From positions 7,316,001 to 7,380,000 of the forward strand of contig OZ176055.1 of the NCBI GenBank assembly GCA_964247055.1: 64,000 nucleotides of DNA. Direction: 5' to 3'. The number at the start of each line of letters is the position of its first letter. The first letter of the stretch is position 1. This document shows, piece after piece, positions 22,688-33,217 of this stretch. The translations under genes were made by a program, and so were the position numbers. The notes under the pieces are model-generated. The model did no database searches, had not been told where the DNA came from, and saw only the letters and a list, made by a program, of their open reading frames with translations. The stretch comes from Paragordius varius. Lineage: Eukaryota > Nematomorpha.

Positions 22688-25285
22688 TAGGGTTGTGCAT
22701 TTGACTGCTTTTTTAAAAAAGTCCAGTCAGTCCATGGTCATGACCCTTAAGTACATATCATGCGATATTGGATTGTGAAAATAATGTTCGTACGACACTT
22801 GCGTTTCACTAATAATCTATGGTTTTTCTAAAAAGTTTACTGTATACATTTTTTGATATTTATTATTTACAAATATTTTAAATCAAATTAAATCCGTTTT
22901 CAAATAAATTTTGCCACATGTTTGTGGCCTTCTCAATATTCAAATATATAGCTTTTAATACTTGATATTTCATATAAAATTTTACATAGTTTGTTTAAAA
23001 CTTTCTTTCATCATTGAAATATCCAATTATAAAATGTTTTATCAAAATATTGGTTACATATATGGAATGATTGCATATTTTGAAAAGTGTTTGATTGTTT
23101 TGTTTTTCAAAATATTGGAATTACCAGCAAATTGTTTAAAAACAGCTGTTTTTTAAAAAACTTATAGTAATATTTTCTTTTTTTATTTTTTTGTTCAATA
23201 TTATTAAAAAAGATAAACATTTAATACAAAATAATCGATATTAAACATACTCTATTTTTAAAAATATATTAAAAGTTATTAAACATGCATCCTTATAACA
23301 TTATCATTAAAACATGAAATCCACCGTATGGAATTATTTTGAAAAACAAAACAATCAAGCACTGTGCAAGATATGCAATTATTCAATATATATGAACCAA
23401 AATAGAATGAAAAAACATCTTAAAACTGTTCATGATATTAATTCATTGGTGAAAGAAAGTGTAAAACAAACTAGGTAAAATTTAATTTAAAATATTCAGT
23501 ATTAAAAGTTAGTATTTGAAAATTCAGAAAGCGACAAACATGTGGCTAAATTTATTTATACTACTTCTGCATTCAATATTATTGAAAACAATCATTTCCA
23601 TAATTTCGTTAAAAGTTTACGTCCTAATTACGAACTTCCATCCAGGAGAAAAATTTCAAATGAGTTACTTGATGAATGTTATAAAGACATTACGAAAGAA
23701 ATTAGCTTAATTTGTGAAAACAACAACATTTCTTTGATTGTCGATTCGTATTCAAACATCCGTCGAGACCAAATAATTAACATTGTCGGACAGGGATAGC
23801 AAAAATCTTTTTTTATAAAATCAATAGATAGCGGATTTGAAAGCAAAACAGCAGAATATATTTTGAATATTTTGGACTGACCCAATTATAAATCATATTG
23901 GGTCATCAAAAGTAACGGGCTTTGTATCGGATAATGCGGCGAATATGAAGGCCGCTGGAAAATTAATTTCTAAAAAATACCCTAATATAGTATGGTATGG
24001 ATGTCAATGCCATATGATGAATAGCTCAATAAAGGAATTCATTAAGTTAAATGATATCCCGGAAACTTTATATATTGTGCGAACTGTTATCGATACTATA
24101 AAATCTAATAAATCTTATAAAAAATTTCAAAGTAACCAAAAAAATCTTAATGCAAAGCCACTGACACTTAATTTTTGGGTAATTATACACGATATTATAC
24201 CATAACTAAATTCAGAAAAGTTTTATTGATGAAAAAATAGCTATTCAAAAAATGGCAATCGATCCTCAATGGAAAGATTTTTTGACCCCTAAAGACAAAA
24301 AATCATATATTAATCAAATACTGGATGTAGATAATATTTTTTGGCCTACTGTAATGGAAACTTTAAATTTTTTTAATATATTTACTGAGGCAATAAGCAA
24401 ATTGGAATCTGATGTGTCTTTCATCCCCTGCGTTTATGATATTTGGTATCATTCAGAAAGTTTGTTTCTGAAACCTATTAATATATTTTGCCATCAAAAG
24501 GATGAAGCTATTGAATTGTTTAATAAACGTAAGTAGCAAGCGATCACTGATTTAGTTATGGCTCATTTACTAAATCCAGGTCGAAAAAATGATCTAACAA
24601 GCGAGGAATCGTCTTATGCAATTAATTTACTTCAAACTTTGTGCACAAATTATCAATATTCCTTTGAAAAGATTTACCCACATTTTGTTAATTATATCAC
24701 AAAAACCGGGCCTTTCATGCATATCAAATATGAAGGATTAGGCGTAACAGAATTTTGGAAATTTGTCAGCACGTTTACTGACTTTAAAATTTTATCTGAT
24801 CTTGTTCAAAAAATAATATAGAAGTTTTTCTATGCAAAAATACATCCATAATCCTTATCGGAATCGATGGGATGAGGAAAAATAAACTCATGTTAATTAA
24901 ATACAATCTCCGAAACGACATCGATTATATTAGCGAGTCTGAGGAGCATGAAAACATTATATTATAATTTTTAATATTTTGTGTATATTTTTTGTCAATA
25001 AATGATTAAATTTGATCGAATATATTTGTAAATAATAATTATCAAAAAAATGTATGAATACTTGATCTTATTTAGAAAAACCTTGACATTATTAGTGAAA
25101 TGTAGTGTCGTTCGAGCATTATTTAATCGCCAATATCGCATATTTACTTAAATAGGCTATTTATTATTATTACAATTTTTCAATTACCGATAATTGACAA
25201 CAAATTTTAAAAAGTGGTCATGACCGTGGTCATGACCATGGTCTGACCGGACTTTTTTGTAACAGCAGTCAAACGCACAACCCTA
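22688..25285 (+). mobile_element. hAT transposon with BED-finger transposase
   Basis: Terminal inverted repeats TAGGGTTGTGCATTTGACTG and CAGTCAAACGCACAACCCTA. Possible 8-bp target duplications GTAATAAC / GTCAGCAC agree at only 5 of 8, so it is an old insertion. Subterminal palindromic GGTCATGACC motifs lie near both ends. About 2.6 kb, full length to both ends, with the transposase on the plus strand. Confidence 0.85.
23313..24966 (+). pseudogene. Decayed hAT transposase (ZBED-like)
   Basis: Starts MKSTVWNYFEKQNNQALCKI, a BED zinc finger (W-x-YF, C-x2-C, then H-x4-H in MKKHLKTVH). RNase H-like parts follow: SLRPNYELPSRRKISNELLD, ISLIVDSYSNI, GFVSDNAANMKAAGKL and WYGCQCHMMN. C-terminal pieces are AHLLNPGR (about 24558) and YNLRNDIDYISESEEHENI near 24960. 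The frame is broken by a stop after INIVGQG near 23799, a frame change near 23880, another break around 24200-24250 and a stop near 24537. The protein cannot be made as one chain, but the order is complete. Confidence 0.85.
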
Positions 25286-25293
25286 GTCAGCAC

Positions 25294-26146
25294 AACCATA
25301 GTAACATTTACATTTTAAAAAAATAGGTAAAAACTTATAACCATGTATAACAAAATTTGAGTTGAAGTTATAAAGTAAACAATTTTTAGGATTTTTATTG
25401 ATTAATCGGTATGGGTTTATCCAGCATTAAACGTTATCTACCCAAAATACTAAAATATTGCAAATTTTTAGGGGCATATTTTCTGTTTTAATATGTTATT
25501 ATAATTTAATTCAAACAAATATTGGTTTTGTTTTGATTTTAAAATCATATGGTCGGAGAAAAACCCTGGAAATCAATAGCTTTTTCTTGAAATTGAAGCT
25601 TTCACGAAAAGAATTATTTATTATCATATCACACACCTGTTTTATTGCAACAAATTTATAATGGATTAGGTCAAAGTAGGTTTAGAATAATTCAATGCAA
25701 CCATAATCAAATTAATTCTAATTTTTTTTTAAAATTTTAGTTAGACAACAGGAAAGAGAATATTATTGTCTCAAAGTTATTTTATTCGCTTTTTCTTGAT
25801 AATCACCAATAATAATTCTCGGGTGTATTTGCCCTCTTGCATATTAACGGGTGTATAGTTACCACTGTATAAAATATAACAGAAAATATAAATGTTTTAA
25901 AAATAATGAGGTATGGTAATTTATAAACATATCCATTATGTGAATGCTATTAATTTCCCATAGCTTTATCAAATTTTCTTCTGTCACATAAAGGAGAACG
26001 AGATTAATTATGAGACAAAATATCATGCATATTGAAACAAAATTGATTGGGAATGTTGAAACATTGGGTAAGGAAAATAAAACGCTCACAAGAAAATTAA
26101 AATACCGATTAATAATATTAAATGAAAAGATAAAAGCGAATTACCA
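25294..26146. other. Intergenic, nothing firm
   Basis: AT-rich. The only curious item is a short plus-strand frame at about 26010-26180 with a Lys/Glu/Leu pattern (KENKTLTRKLKYRLIILNEK) that could form a coiled coil, but its 3' end runs into the hairpin MITE. No homology recognised. Confidence 0.35.
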
Positions 26147-26148
26147 TA

Positions 26149-26330
26149 TGAGTAAGTATACATTACTAGAAAGTTATTAATTATTGCCAAATAGTAAGTA
26201 CAACAAAGGGCAGTATTATTGGCTGATAATAGCAAAAAATGAAAAAAATAACTATAAGCCAATAAACTGCCCTTTGTTGTATATACTGTTTGGCAATAAG
26301 TAATAACTTTCTAGCAATGTATACTACTCA
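26149..26330. mobile_element. Hairpin MITE
   Basis: Near-perfect inverted repeat. The left arm TGAGTAAGTATACATTACTA continues through AAGTTATTAATTATTGCCAA and ACAACAAAGGGCAGT. The right arm is its inverse, ending CTAGCAATGTATACTACTCA. Arms are about 75-80 bases around a short AT-rich loop, flanked by TA (26147-26148, 26331-26332). The transcript would fold into a long hairpin. Confidence 0.8.
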
Positions 26331-26357
26331 TACTGTAAAAACTTCAATAATATCAAA

Positions 26358-28288
26358 CCTATATATTTATAAAAATGGAAAATGCTGGCTTTGTGATATT
26401 TTAGGCAAAGCCGGTAGAACTATTCAAATCCAAATGTCAAAAAAATATAATTATTAATGAATGCCCCGACAATAGCTTCACCCTTTTTTGAATTAGGTCC
26501 TCAGTTCGGGCCCACCTCGTGTAAAAAACGGTTTTTTTGAAAGCACAAGTCCACATCGTGTATTTGAGACAATATTCCCCAGAACGTGTCCATTTGATTT
26601 CAAATATGATTTTTTTTACTTATTTTAGATTGCGCCGAACATAGTCGGCTCGCTTTTTTAATTTAGGCCCTTATTTTACCCGCTCCACCCGTAAAATGCC
26701 ACTTTTTTCAAAAAAATTAAGTCCACAAAAATAATTTTTTGATTCTATTTCGCCCAAGGTATAAGGCCGTAAGAATTCAATAAGGATTCCACGTATTCCC
26801 TGTTAAAAGGCAAGAATTTTAGTAATCGTTTCTTTCATGATAGCTGCTGGGTAAGGAGCTACCCGCTAAAAACTGATCCGTAATATCAAAATAGTGTGCC
26901 TTTGGGGCTAAATTTCAGAAAGCCTATCAGGCCATATGAGTTCAATCCGTGCTTAAAATATTATTCGTAGAAAGTCAAATATTTAATCGAGCGGATTTTT
27001 TAAATTAGCGGTTAAATAGGCCCTTTACACCTTAAAAAATGTATCATTGAACTATTATTTAGTTTTGAAGCCATAAACTATTAGTAACATATGGAATGAA
27101 TGATGACTCCAGGTATTCCCGTATAAGGCAGATTTTTTTATCTAACCACATTTTTATATTAGCCTCTGGGTAGGGGGCTACCCGCCTAAAGCTCCACCAC
27201 CATATCAAAATTGCGTTGTTTAAGAGTTAATTTTCAGAAATCAGGCTAAATAAGTTTTATAAGGGCCTGAAATATTACCAGTAAAAAGCAAAAGTTTAAG
27301 TCGAGCGGATTTTTTAAATTAGTGGTAAATAGGCTCTGGGTAAGGGGCTACTTGCGTAAAAATGCGTCACTATATCGATACAGCATGCCTTATGAGACCA
27401 TGTGAGTTCAATAAGGGCCTAAAATATTTAATACCCCTTAAAAAACAAATATTTTAGTATGGGGGTTATTGCTAAGAAAAGTTTTACGCCCTAAAAAATT
27501 CGCCGCCATAGAACAATTTTCTGGTTTTGAAGCAATATTTCCAAGAACTTATAGGAACATATGGACATTATAATTCTAGATATTTCCCTTATAAAAACAA
27601 AAATTTTGCCAGACGCTTTTTTATACCTGCCTCTGGTAAGTACCCGCCAAAAACTGTGCCACTATATAGAAATTCTGTTTTGGAACTAATTTAAAACTTA
27701 TGCCATATGAGGTCTAAAGTATGAAATATTACCTTTAACGGTAAAAATTAAGGTCAGGCCTTTTTTTATTAGCCGTTAATTTGGGGACTTTATCTCCTAA
27801 AAATACGCCATCATACGATTATTTTGTGTTTCGAATAATCCATGAAACGATGGTCTCGAGGAGGATTCTAAATATTTACCTATAAAGGCAAAAAATTTAA
27901 CTTAGCGCTTTTTCCATATAGGCCTATGGGTAGGGGTCGACCGGCTTAAAACTGAGATATCCCTAAAAAATGGTATAGCTTTGGAGCTAATTTTTAAAAA
28001 TAAAAAGCCATACGAGTTCAATAAAAGCTTTAAATATTACCCATAAAAAGGTAAAAATTATAGTATAGCGGGTTTTTCCGTTAGCCGTCAATTTGGGGCC
28101 TTTACATCAGTAAACAATAATTAGTATGAATAAACATTTTTGAAAATCCTATGAGATCATAGCTTTTAAATAATGTTTCGAAATGATCCACATATATGGA
28201 TCATTTTATTGTCCCTTTTTTCAAATACCTCCCTCCCCCAGAAGTCCGAAGGACTTCCTCGGGCGCAGCAGCACGAGATTTACGCTAA
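26358..28288 (+). mobile_element. Non-autonomous Helitron, copy B
   Basis: The 5' end CCTATATATTTATAAAAATG corresponds to TCTATATATT in copies C and D. The 3' end has the hairpin GAAGTCC-GAA-GGACTTC followed by CACGAGATTTACGCTAA, then T. The first about 500 bases match copies C and D; the rest is an array of diverged roughly 300-base units as in copy A. No coding capacity. Confidence 0.8.
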
Positions 28289-28439
28289 TATTTTTTTAAA
28301 TTACTATAGTCATTAATAATTTTTTTTGTTACTATCTTGCCCAGTCAGGCGTCACTGTGACATAGTCAAAATTATCATTTATAAATTGATAATATATTTA
28401 TGAACAAAAAAGATTTAGTCACAGACGATTTTCATATTT

Positions 28440-29115
28440 GGAGGCATATTTAACATAGCTTGTTGCGGTCCTAACCATGTGCTAATTTTAAAAACCTATC
28501 TTAATTCAAATTTTTGATTTTAAAAGGGAAATCATTGATATTCTATTTTATAAGGTCTTATAAGGATCCGAAAATTTTCAGAGGCACGTTATTTTTATAT
28601 GGTGTCCTTATATCAGAAGACTAAATCTTAATCAGCAGCTGTTTAAAAATTGCGCCTAATTAAAATTTTTGCCCTTGTATGGGAAATAGCTGAAACATTA
28701 TCCAATCTTTATGGTCTTATAATGTTCCAAAAAGATGCTTCATATTCGGTGCCGCATTTTACAGAGGTTGGCCACCAAACCAACGGTTAAATATAAATAA
28801 GCGCTTAACTAAAATTTTAAAATTTTTGGTTTTACATGAAAAGTTAAACTATTGTAAATTATATGTATACACATAAAAGGGATGAAAAATAGCTTTAGAC
28901 TCACGTTATTTTTATATGGTGGGGTCAGCGCCATATTAATAAAAAGCACTCTATTTTTGTCTTTATAATGGGAAAAACTAAACCCATATCGATTTGTCAT
29001 AGTTTCGGAGGCTTAAGTTTTTTGATAAATATGTTGTATTACGAGAGTAGCGTCTAAATACGGGGCCTAATTTTACAAACCGAAAGATTATGTTTCGCGG
29101 ATTCGTAAAAAAATG
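28440..29115. repeat. Degraded Helitron-internal repeat units
   Basis: Diverged versions of the roughly 300-base units of copies A and B: 'CCTAATTAAAATTTTTGCC', 'TATATGGTGGGGTC' and 'AAAACCTATCTTAATTCAAA'. No terminal signature is visible, so this is an older remnant between copies B and C. Confidence 0.5.
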
Positions 29116-29393
29116 CAAAAATAAATATTAATAATTTTGTGCAGCTGTGTCTAACCAAAAATTATATTTATAATTCGTTTATGTTCGCATTGAAATTGAT
29201 AAAACAACCTTATTCCTTTGTTAAGATGTATTTAAATATAATTTATTCAATTAGAGCAAAAACGTATCCAAATTATATGTAAAAACACTTCCTTCATATA
29301 ATATAAAGCATCTATGAGAGAATTTCATAGGTATAAAAGCGTAAATAACAACATTTAATAATTTATTAAAATCGTTAAGTTTTTTTCATGTAA

Positions 29394-30567
29394 TCTATAT
29401 ATTTATAAAAATGGAAAATGCTGGCTTTGTGATCTGGTACAGGAAAACCGGTAGACCCATTCAAATCCAAACTTCGAAAAAATATAATCATTAATGAATG
29501 CCCCGACAATAGCTTCGCCCTTTTTTTGAAATAGGCCCCCAGTTCGGGCCCACTCCGTGTGAAAAATGGGTTTTTTTGACACAAGTCCACAAAAATCGTG
29601 TCTTTGAGACAATTTTCCGGAGAACGTGTTGGACCATTCAATTTCAAATATAATTTTTGTTTAATTATTTTCGATTGCGCCGAACATATTCGAGTCACTT
29701 TTTTGATTTAGGCCCTCTTTTTACCCGCTACCCCCGTAAAATGCCATTTTTTTCACAAAACAAAGTCCACAAAAATAATTTTTTAAATCGATTTTTCGCC
29801 TTAGGTATGAGACCGTAAAATTCAATAAAGATTCCACGTATTCCCTGTTAAAAGGCAAAAATTTTAGTCAAGCGTTTCTTGAATGATAGCTGTTGGGTAA
29901 GGAGCTACCCGCTAAAAACTGATTTCTCATGTAACTTTGTGATCTGTTTCCGGAAAACCGGTGAACGCAATCAAATCCAAATATCGAAAAAATATAATCA
30001 TAAATAAATGTCCCGACAATAGCTTCGCCCGTTTTTAGAATTAGGTCCCCAGTTCGGGCCCACTCCGTGTGAAAAATGGGTTTTTTTGACACAAGTCCAC
30101 AAAAATCGTGTCTTTGAGACAATTTTCCGGAGAACGTGTTGGACCATTCAATTTCAAATATGATTTTGTTTACTTATTTTTGATCGCGCTGAACATAGTC
30201 GACTCACTTTTTTGATTTAGGCCCTCTTTTTACCCGCTACCCCCGTAAAATGCCATTTTTTTCACAAAACAAAGTCCACAAAAAAAATTTTTTAAATCGA
30301 TTTTTCGCCCTAAGTATGAGCAGTAAAAATTCAATATGGGTTCCACCTAATCCCTGTTAAAAGGCAAAAATTTTAGTCAGGCGTTTCTTTGATGATAGCT
30401 GCTGGGTAAGGAGCTACCCGCTAAAAACTGATTCCTCTTGTAACTTTGTGATCTGGTACCGGAAAACCGGTAGACCCATTCAAATCCAAACTTCGAAGCC
30501 ACCCCCCCCCCCCCCAGAAGTCCGAAGGACTTCCTCGGGCTGCGTAGCAGCACGAGATTTACGCTAG
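29394..30567 (+). mobile_element. Non-autonomous Helitron, copy C
   Basis: Starts TCTATATATTTATAAAAATG after A and ends in the hairpin near 30515-30533 plus GAGATTTACGCTAG before T. The interior is a direct tandem repeat of about 540 bases. Each unit runs from GTGATCTG...GGAAAACCGG to GGAGCTACCCGCTAAAAACT; a third unit is cut off at a C-run near 30502. No coding; short frames such as MSQRHDFCGLVSKK recur only because the unit recurs. Confidence 0.85.
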
Positions 30568-30730
30568 TACATTGATAAAATTATTCAGGATTATATATGT
30601 AACACTAATGGTATTCTCGATTTCATATACAAAACAGTTTAATCATTCCAAATAAGAGGGTCAGTGTATTACCCTTTTTAAAAATATGTAAATTAACTTA
30701 ACAGTAAAACCTGCTACAAAATTTTAAAAA

Positions 30731-31530
30731 CTATATAATATTCAAAATGCAGTATATTGGCTTTAAGACAGAAAAACGGCAGGCCTGATTCAAATAACGA
30801 GGAAAATTATTTATTTATGAATGAGCCAACTATAGTCTCATATTTTGAATTAGCTCCAAAAACCAGAAAACAGGATAAAATACCACCACCGAAAATTGCC
30901 TCACCTTTCCCGAAAACGTGTAGATTTGAATTATATTTTTTTAAACGATGTGCCGATCATAAGCCCCCAATTTTTTTGAATGATATTGTTGCTCTTATGA
31001 TTATTTTAACAGAGTCACCCATTAAGTTTTTAACGGATTATAAAGTCTTAGTTGAGTTTTAATCGTTTGAAGTTAAAATAACTATCACAAGCATTTTAAA
31101 TTGTGTGCGTAAAAAATAATATTAAATATTATTACAAAAATTTTAAATTTTGATTAAAAAAATATAATCATCTTAAAAAGGGGTCATTGTGTGGTAGAGT
31201 CAAAATGTATTCATTGGCAAAATCCGCTCTATTTCTTTTAGGCGCTAACCAGTAAAATGCAATTTTGGATAATTAATAAAAAAATTTAAAACAATTTTTT
31301 GCCCTAGTTATGAGGCTAGATAAATCAATAGTGATGCTAAAAGGCAAAAAAACGAATACTTTTATTTGATTAGCCGCCGGCAGATCTGCTTTCTATAAAA
31401 TTCACCGCTATATAAAAATAACGTGGCTTAATTTTAATATTCACCCAAATTATATGAGATCAGTTATATTTAAAGCTTTTGCCGGTTTAACTAAGGGAAG
31501 ATGTGAGAGCATAAGTACGCAGGCGATTAA
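30731..31530 (+). repeat. Older Helitron-related remnant
   Basis: Resembles the Helitron 5' region at a distance: CTATATAATATTCAAAATGC, then GAAAAACGGCAGGCC, ATGAATGAGCC and GGCAAAAAAACGAATAC. It contains a 101-codon frame (30757-31062, MALRQKNGRPDSNNEENY...), which lies wholly within the repeat and is probably fortuitous. The 3' end is not identifiable. Confidence 0.45.
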
Positions 31531-32477
31531 TTTGATACAAACAAACCCGCAAGTTTGTTCATTTAACAATAAAATACAAACATCCACAATTTGAGTTCAC
31601 CAGAAGCTATTGTTTTACTTTTATCATTCGGTAATCATGTTAAATTTTGTGAAAAAGATTTGCGGCGCGAATTGCTATCAGAAGAAAAAGGCTGTTGAAA
31701 GTTAGCCTTTTTTAGTAGAAACATATGGTGAACATATTCACACATGTAAAGTATGGTTTGAATATTTAAAATTATGATATGGAAAAAAGTATGCACACAC
31801 TTTGATAAACCGCAATCCCCTATATAATATTGGCCAATAAACGCAAACTATAGAATGCACCTTAAGCTGGCTGATTCGCATTATAGTTGGTCAATTAGCA
31901 ACACAGTTGTGTATGAATATAAACAACTAAATGTTGAAATTAAACAATATTTTGCTATCCTACATTACTTTGTTTATTTAATCTTGAACAAAATTTGTTT
32001 TAATACGGTACCGTATTAAAAATTAACCAACTAGAATGGGAATAATTCACCATAAATGTACATACATTAATTTAATGTGTTTTACAACAAAATACCTAAA
32101 TTACAAAAAGATTTGATTATTGACTAACATATTAATATGGGGAAATTTTTAGATTCAATTGCTTTTTTATTAGCACAACAGCTTATATGAGTGTGACCTT
32201 CTTTTAACAAATTGGCAATTTTTTAAAATAATTATATTGGATGAAAGAACATATTAATTTATATTAGAAAAATTGAATTTATATTATCGACCTTACAAGT
32301 TATATAAAAAAATATCTTAACCACCTGACACATAAAAATATTAAAAATTACTATTTTTAAAATAACAGATTCAAGGTTTTGGTGCATTGCCAAAACAGCG
32401 CAAGTATAAAATAAATCCTCATTTTCAATTTTGAATAAAAAAATATTTATTTACACTTATGGCAAATTTATATAATA
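31531..32477. other. Spacer before the duplicated block, nothing recognised
   Basis: AT-rich, with no motif or repeat termini seen. The segmental duplication starts at about 32478. Confidence 0.45.
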
Positions 32478-32709
32478 CAACGCTTCAACACCATATACGT
32501 GTAATATATAACCCAATACTGGTATTAGCCAACCTTAAATGTTGGCATACGCACAGATAAAACAAATATTTGAAGTAATGGGCTGGCAGTAGATTATATA
32601 ATATATATATATATATATAAACAAAGGGATAGTCAGTCATTTAAACATACATTTTATATTTTAAATAAAAAATAAATTTATCAAACAAAAAAACATTACG
32701 ATTTCAACT
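32478..32709 (+). promoter_or_regulatory. Promoter and 5' UTR of secreted-protein gene 1
   Basis: Blocks kept in both copies: ACAACGCTTCAACACCATAT, CAATACTGGTA, TTTGAAGTAATGGGCTGGC, then TATATAAACAAAGGG (TATA box about 32613-32620), about 90 bases before the ATG at 32710. A TATA box at this spacing suggests a start site near 32645 and a strong regulated promoter. Confidence 0.6.
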
Positions 32710-33182
32710 ATGGCAGCACCCAAAATGAATTTGTATGCGATGTCCATTGGGATTATGATTATGTTGGCACTATTCCCTGAAGCAATAGGTAGGTACCCCA
32801 TAATTTTAAATTTACACAGCCCCACACCATTTATTAAAAGGGTGATTTTAAATAAAAAAATTTAAATGCATGCTATGAAGTTTAGGCAATGATAAAAAAT
32901 ATCATATGAAAATGTTAGTAGCATTTAACCTCGCACCTAATCTTCAAGATATAATTTAAATATGCCCTTGAATTCTTCACACTTTTATCTAGTGTATATT
33001 CGCGCAACAGTATCTACATTTCATCTTTAAAGGTGAGGTGCATGATTTAATTCAGGAATGTCCAGCACACTTTTTTCAAACGCAAAAATACCCCAAAAAA
33101 TGTTACTATGCTTTTTTTTCTTTCTTGAATTTTACCATACATCTATTCATTTTTTCTTTATCTCTAAAATATAAATGATATA

Positions 33183-33217
<35 letters not shown>

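Noticed and set aside
26010-26180. Short Lys/Glu/Leu frame with coiled-coil look
   Set aside because: The stop lies in the hairpin MITE, there is no homolog in mind and no neighbouring exon; insufficient to call a gene.
29403-30122. Recurrent frame beginning MSQRHDFCGLVSKKPIF, seen several times
   Set aside because: It recurs because it lies in the tandem 540-base Helitron unit. It has no start context, splice logic or known domain, and copies are broken differently.
30757-31062. 101-codon frame MALRQKNGRPDSNNEENY... as a host gene
   Set aside because: It lies inside a Helitron-like remnant and parallels the 5' region of copies B-D; no conserved domain.
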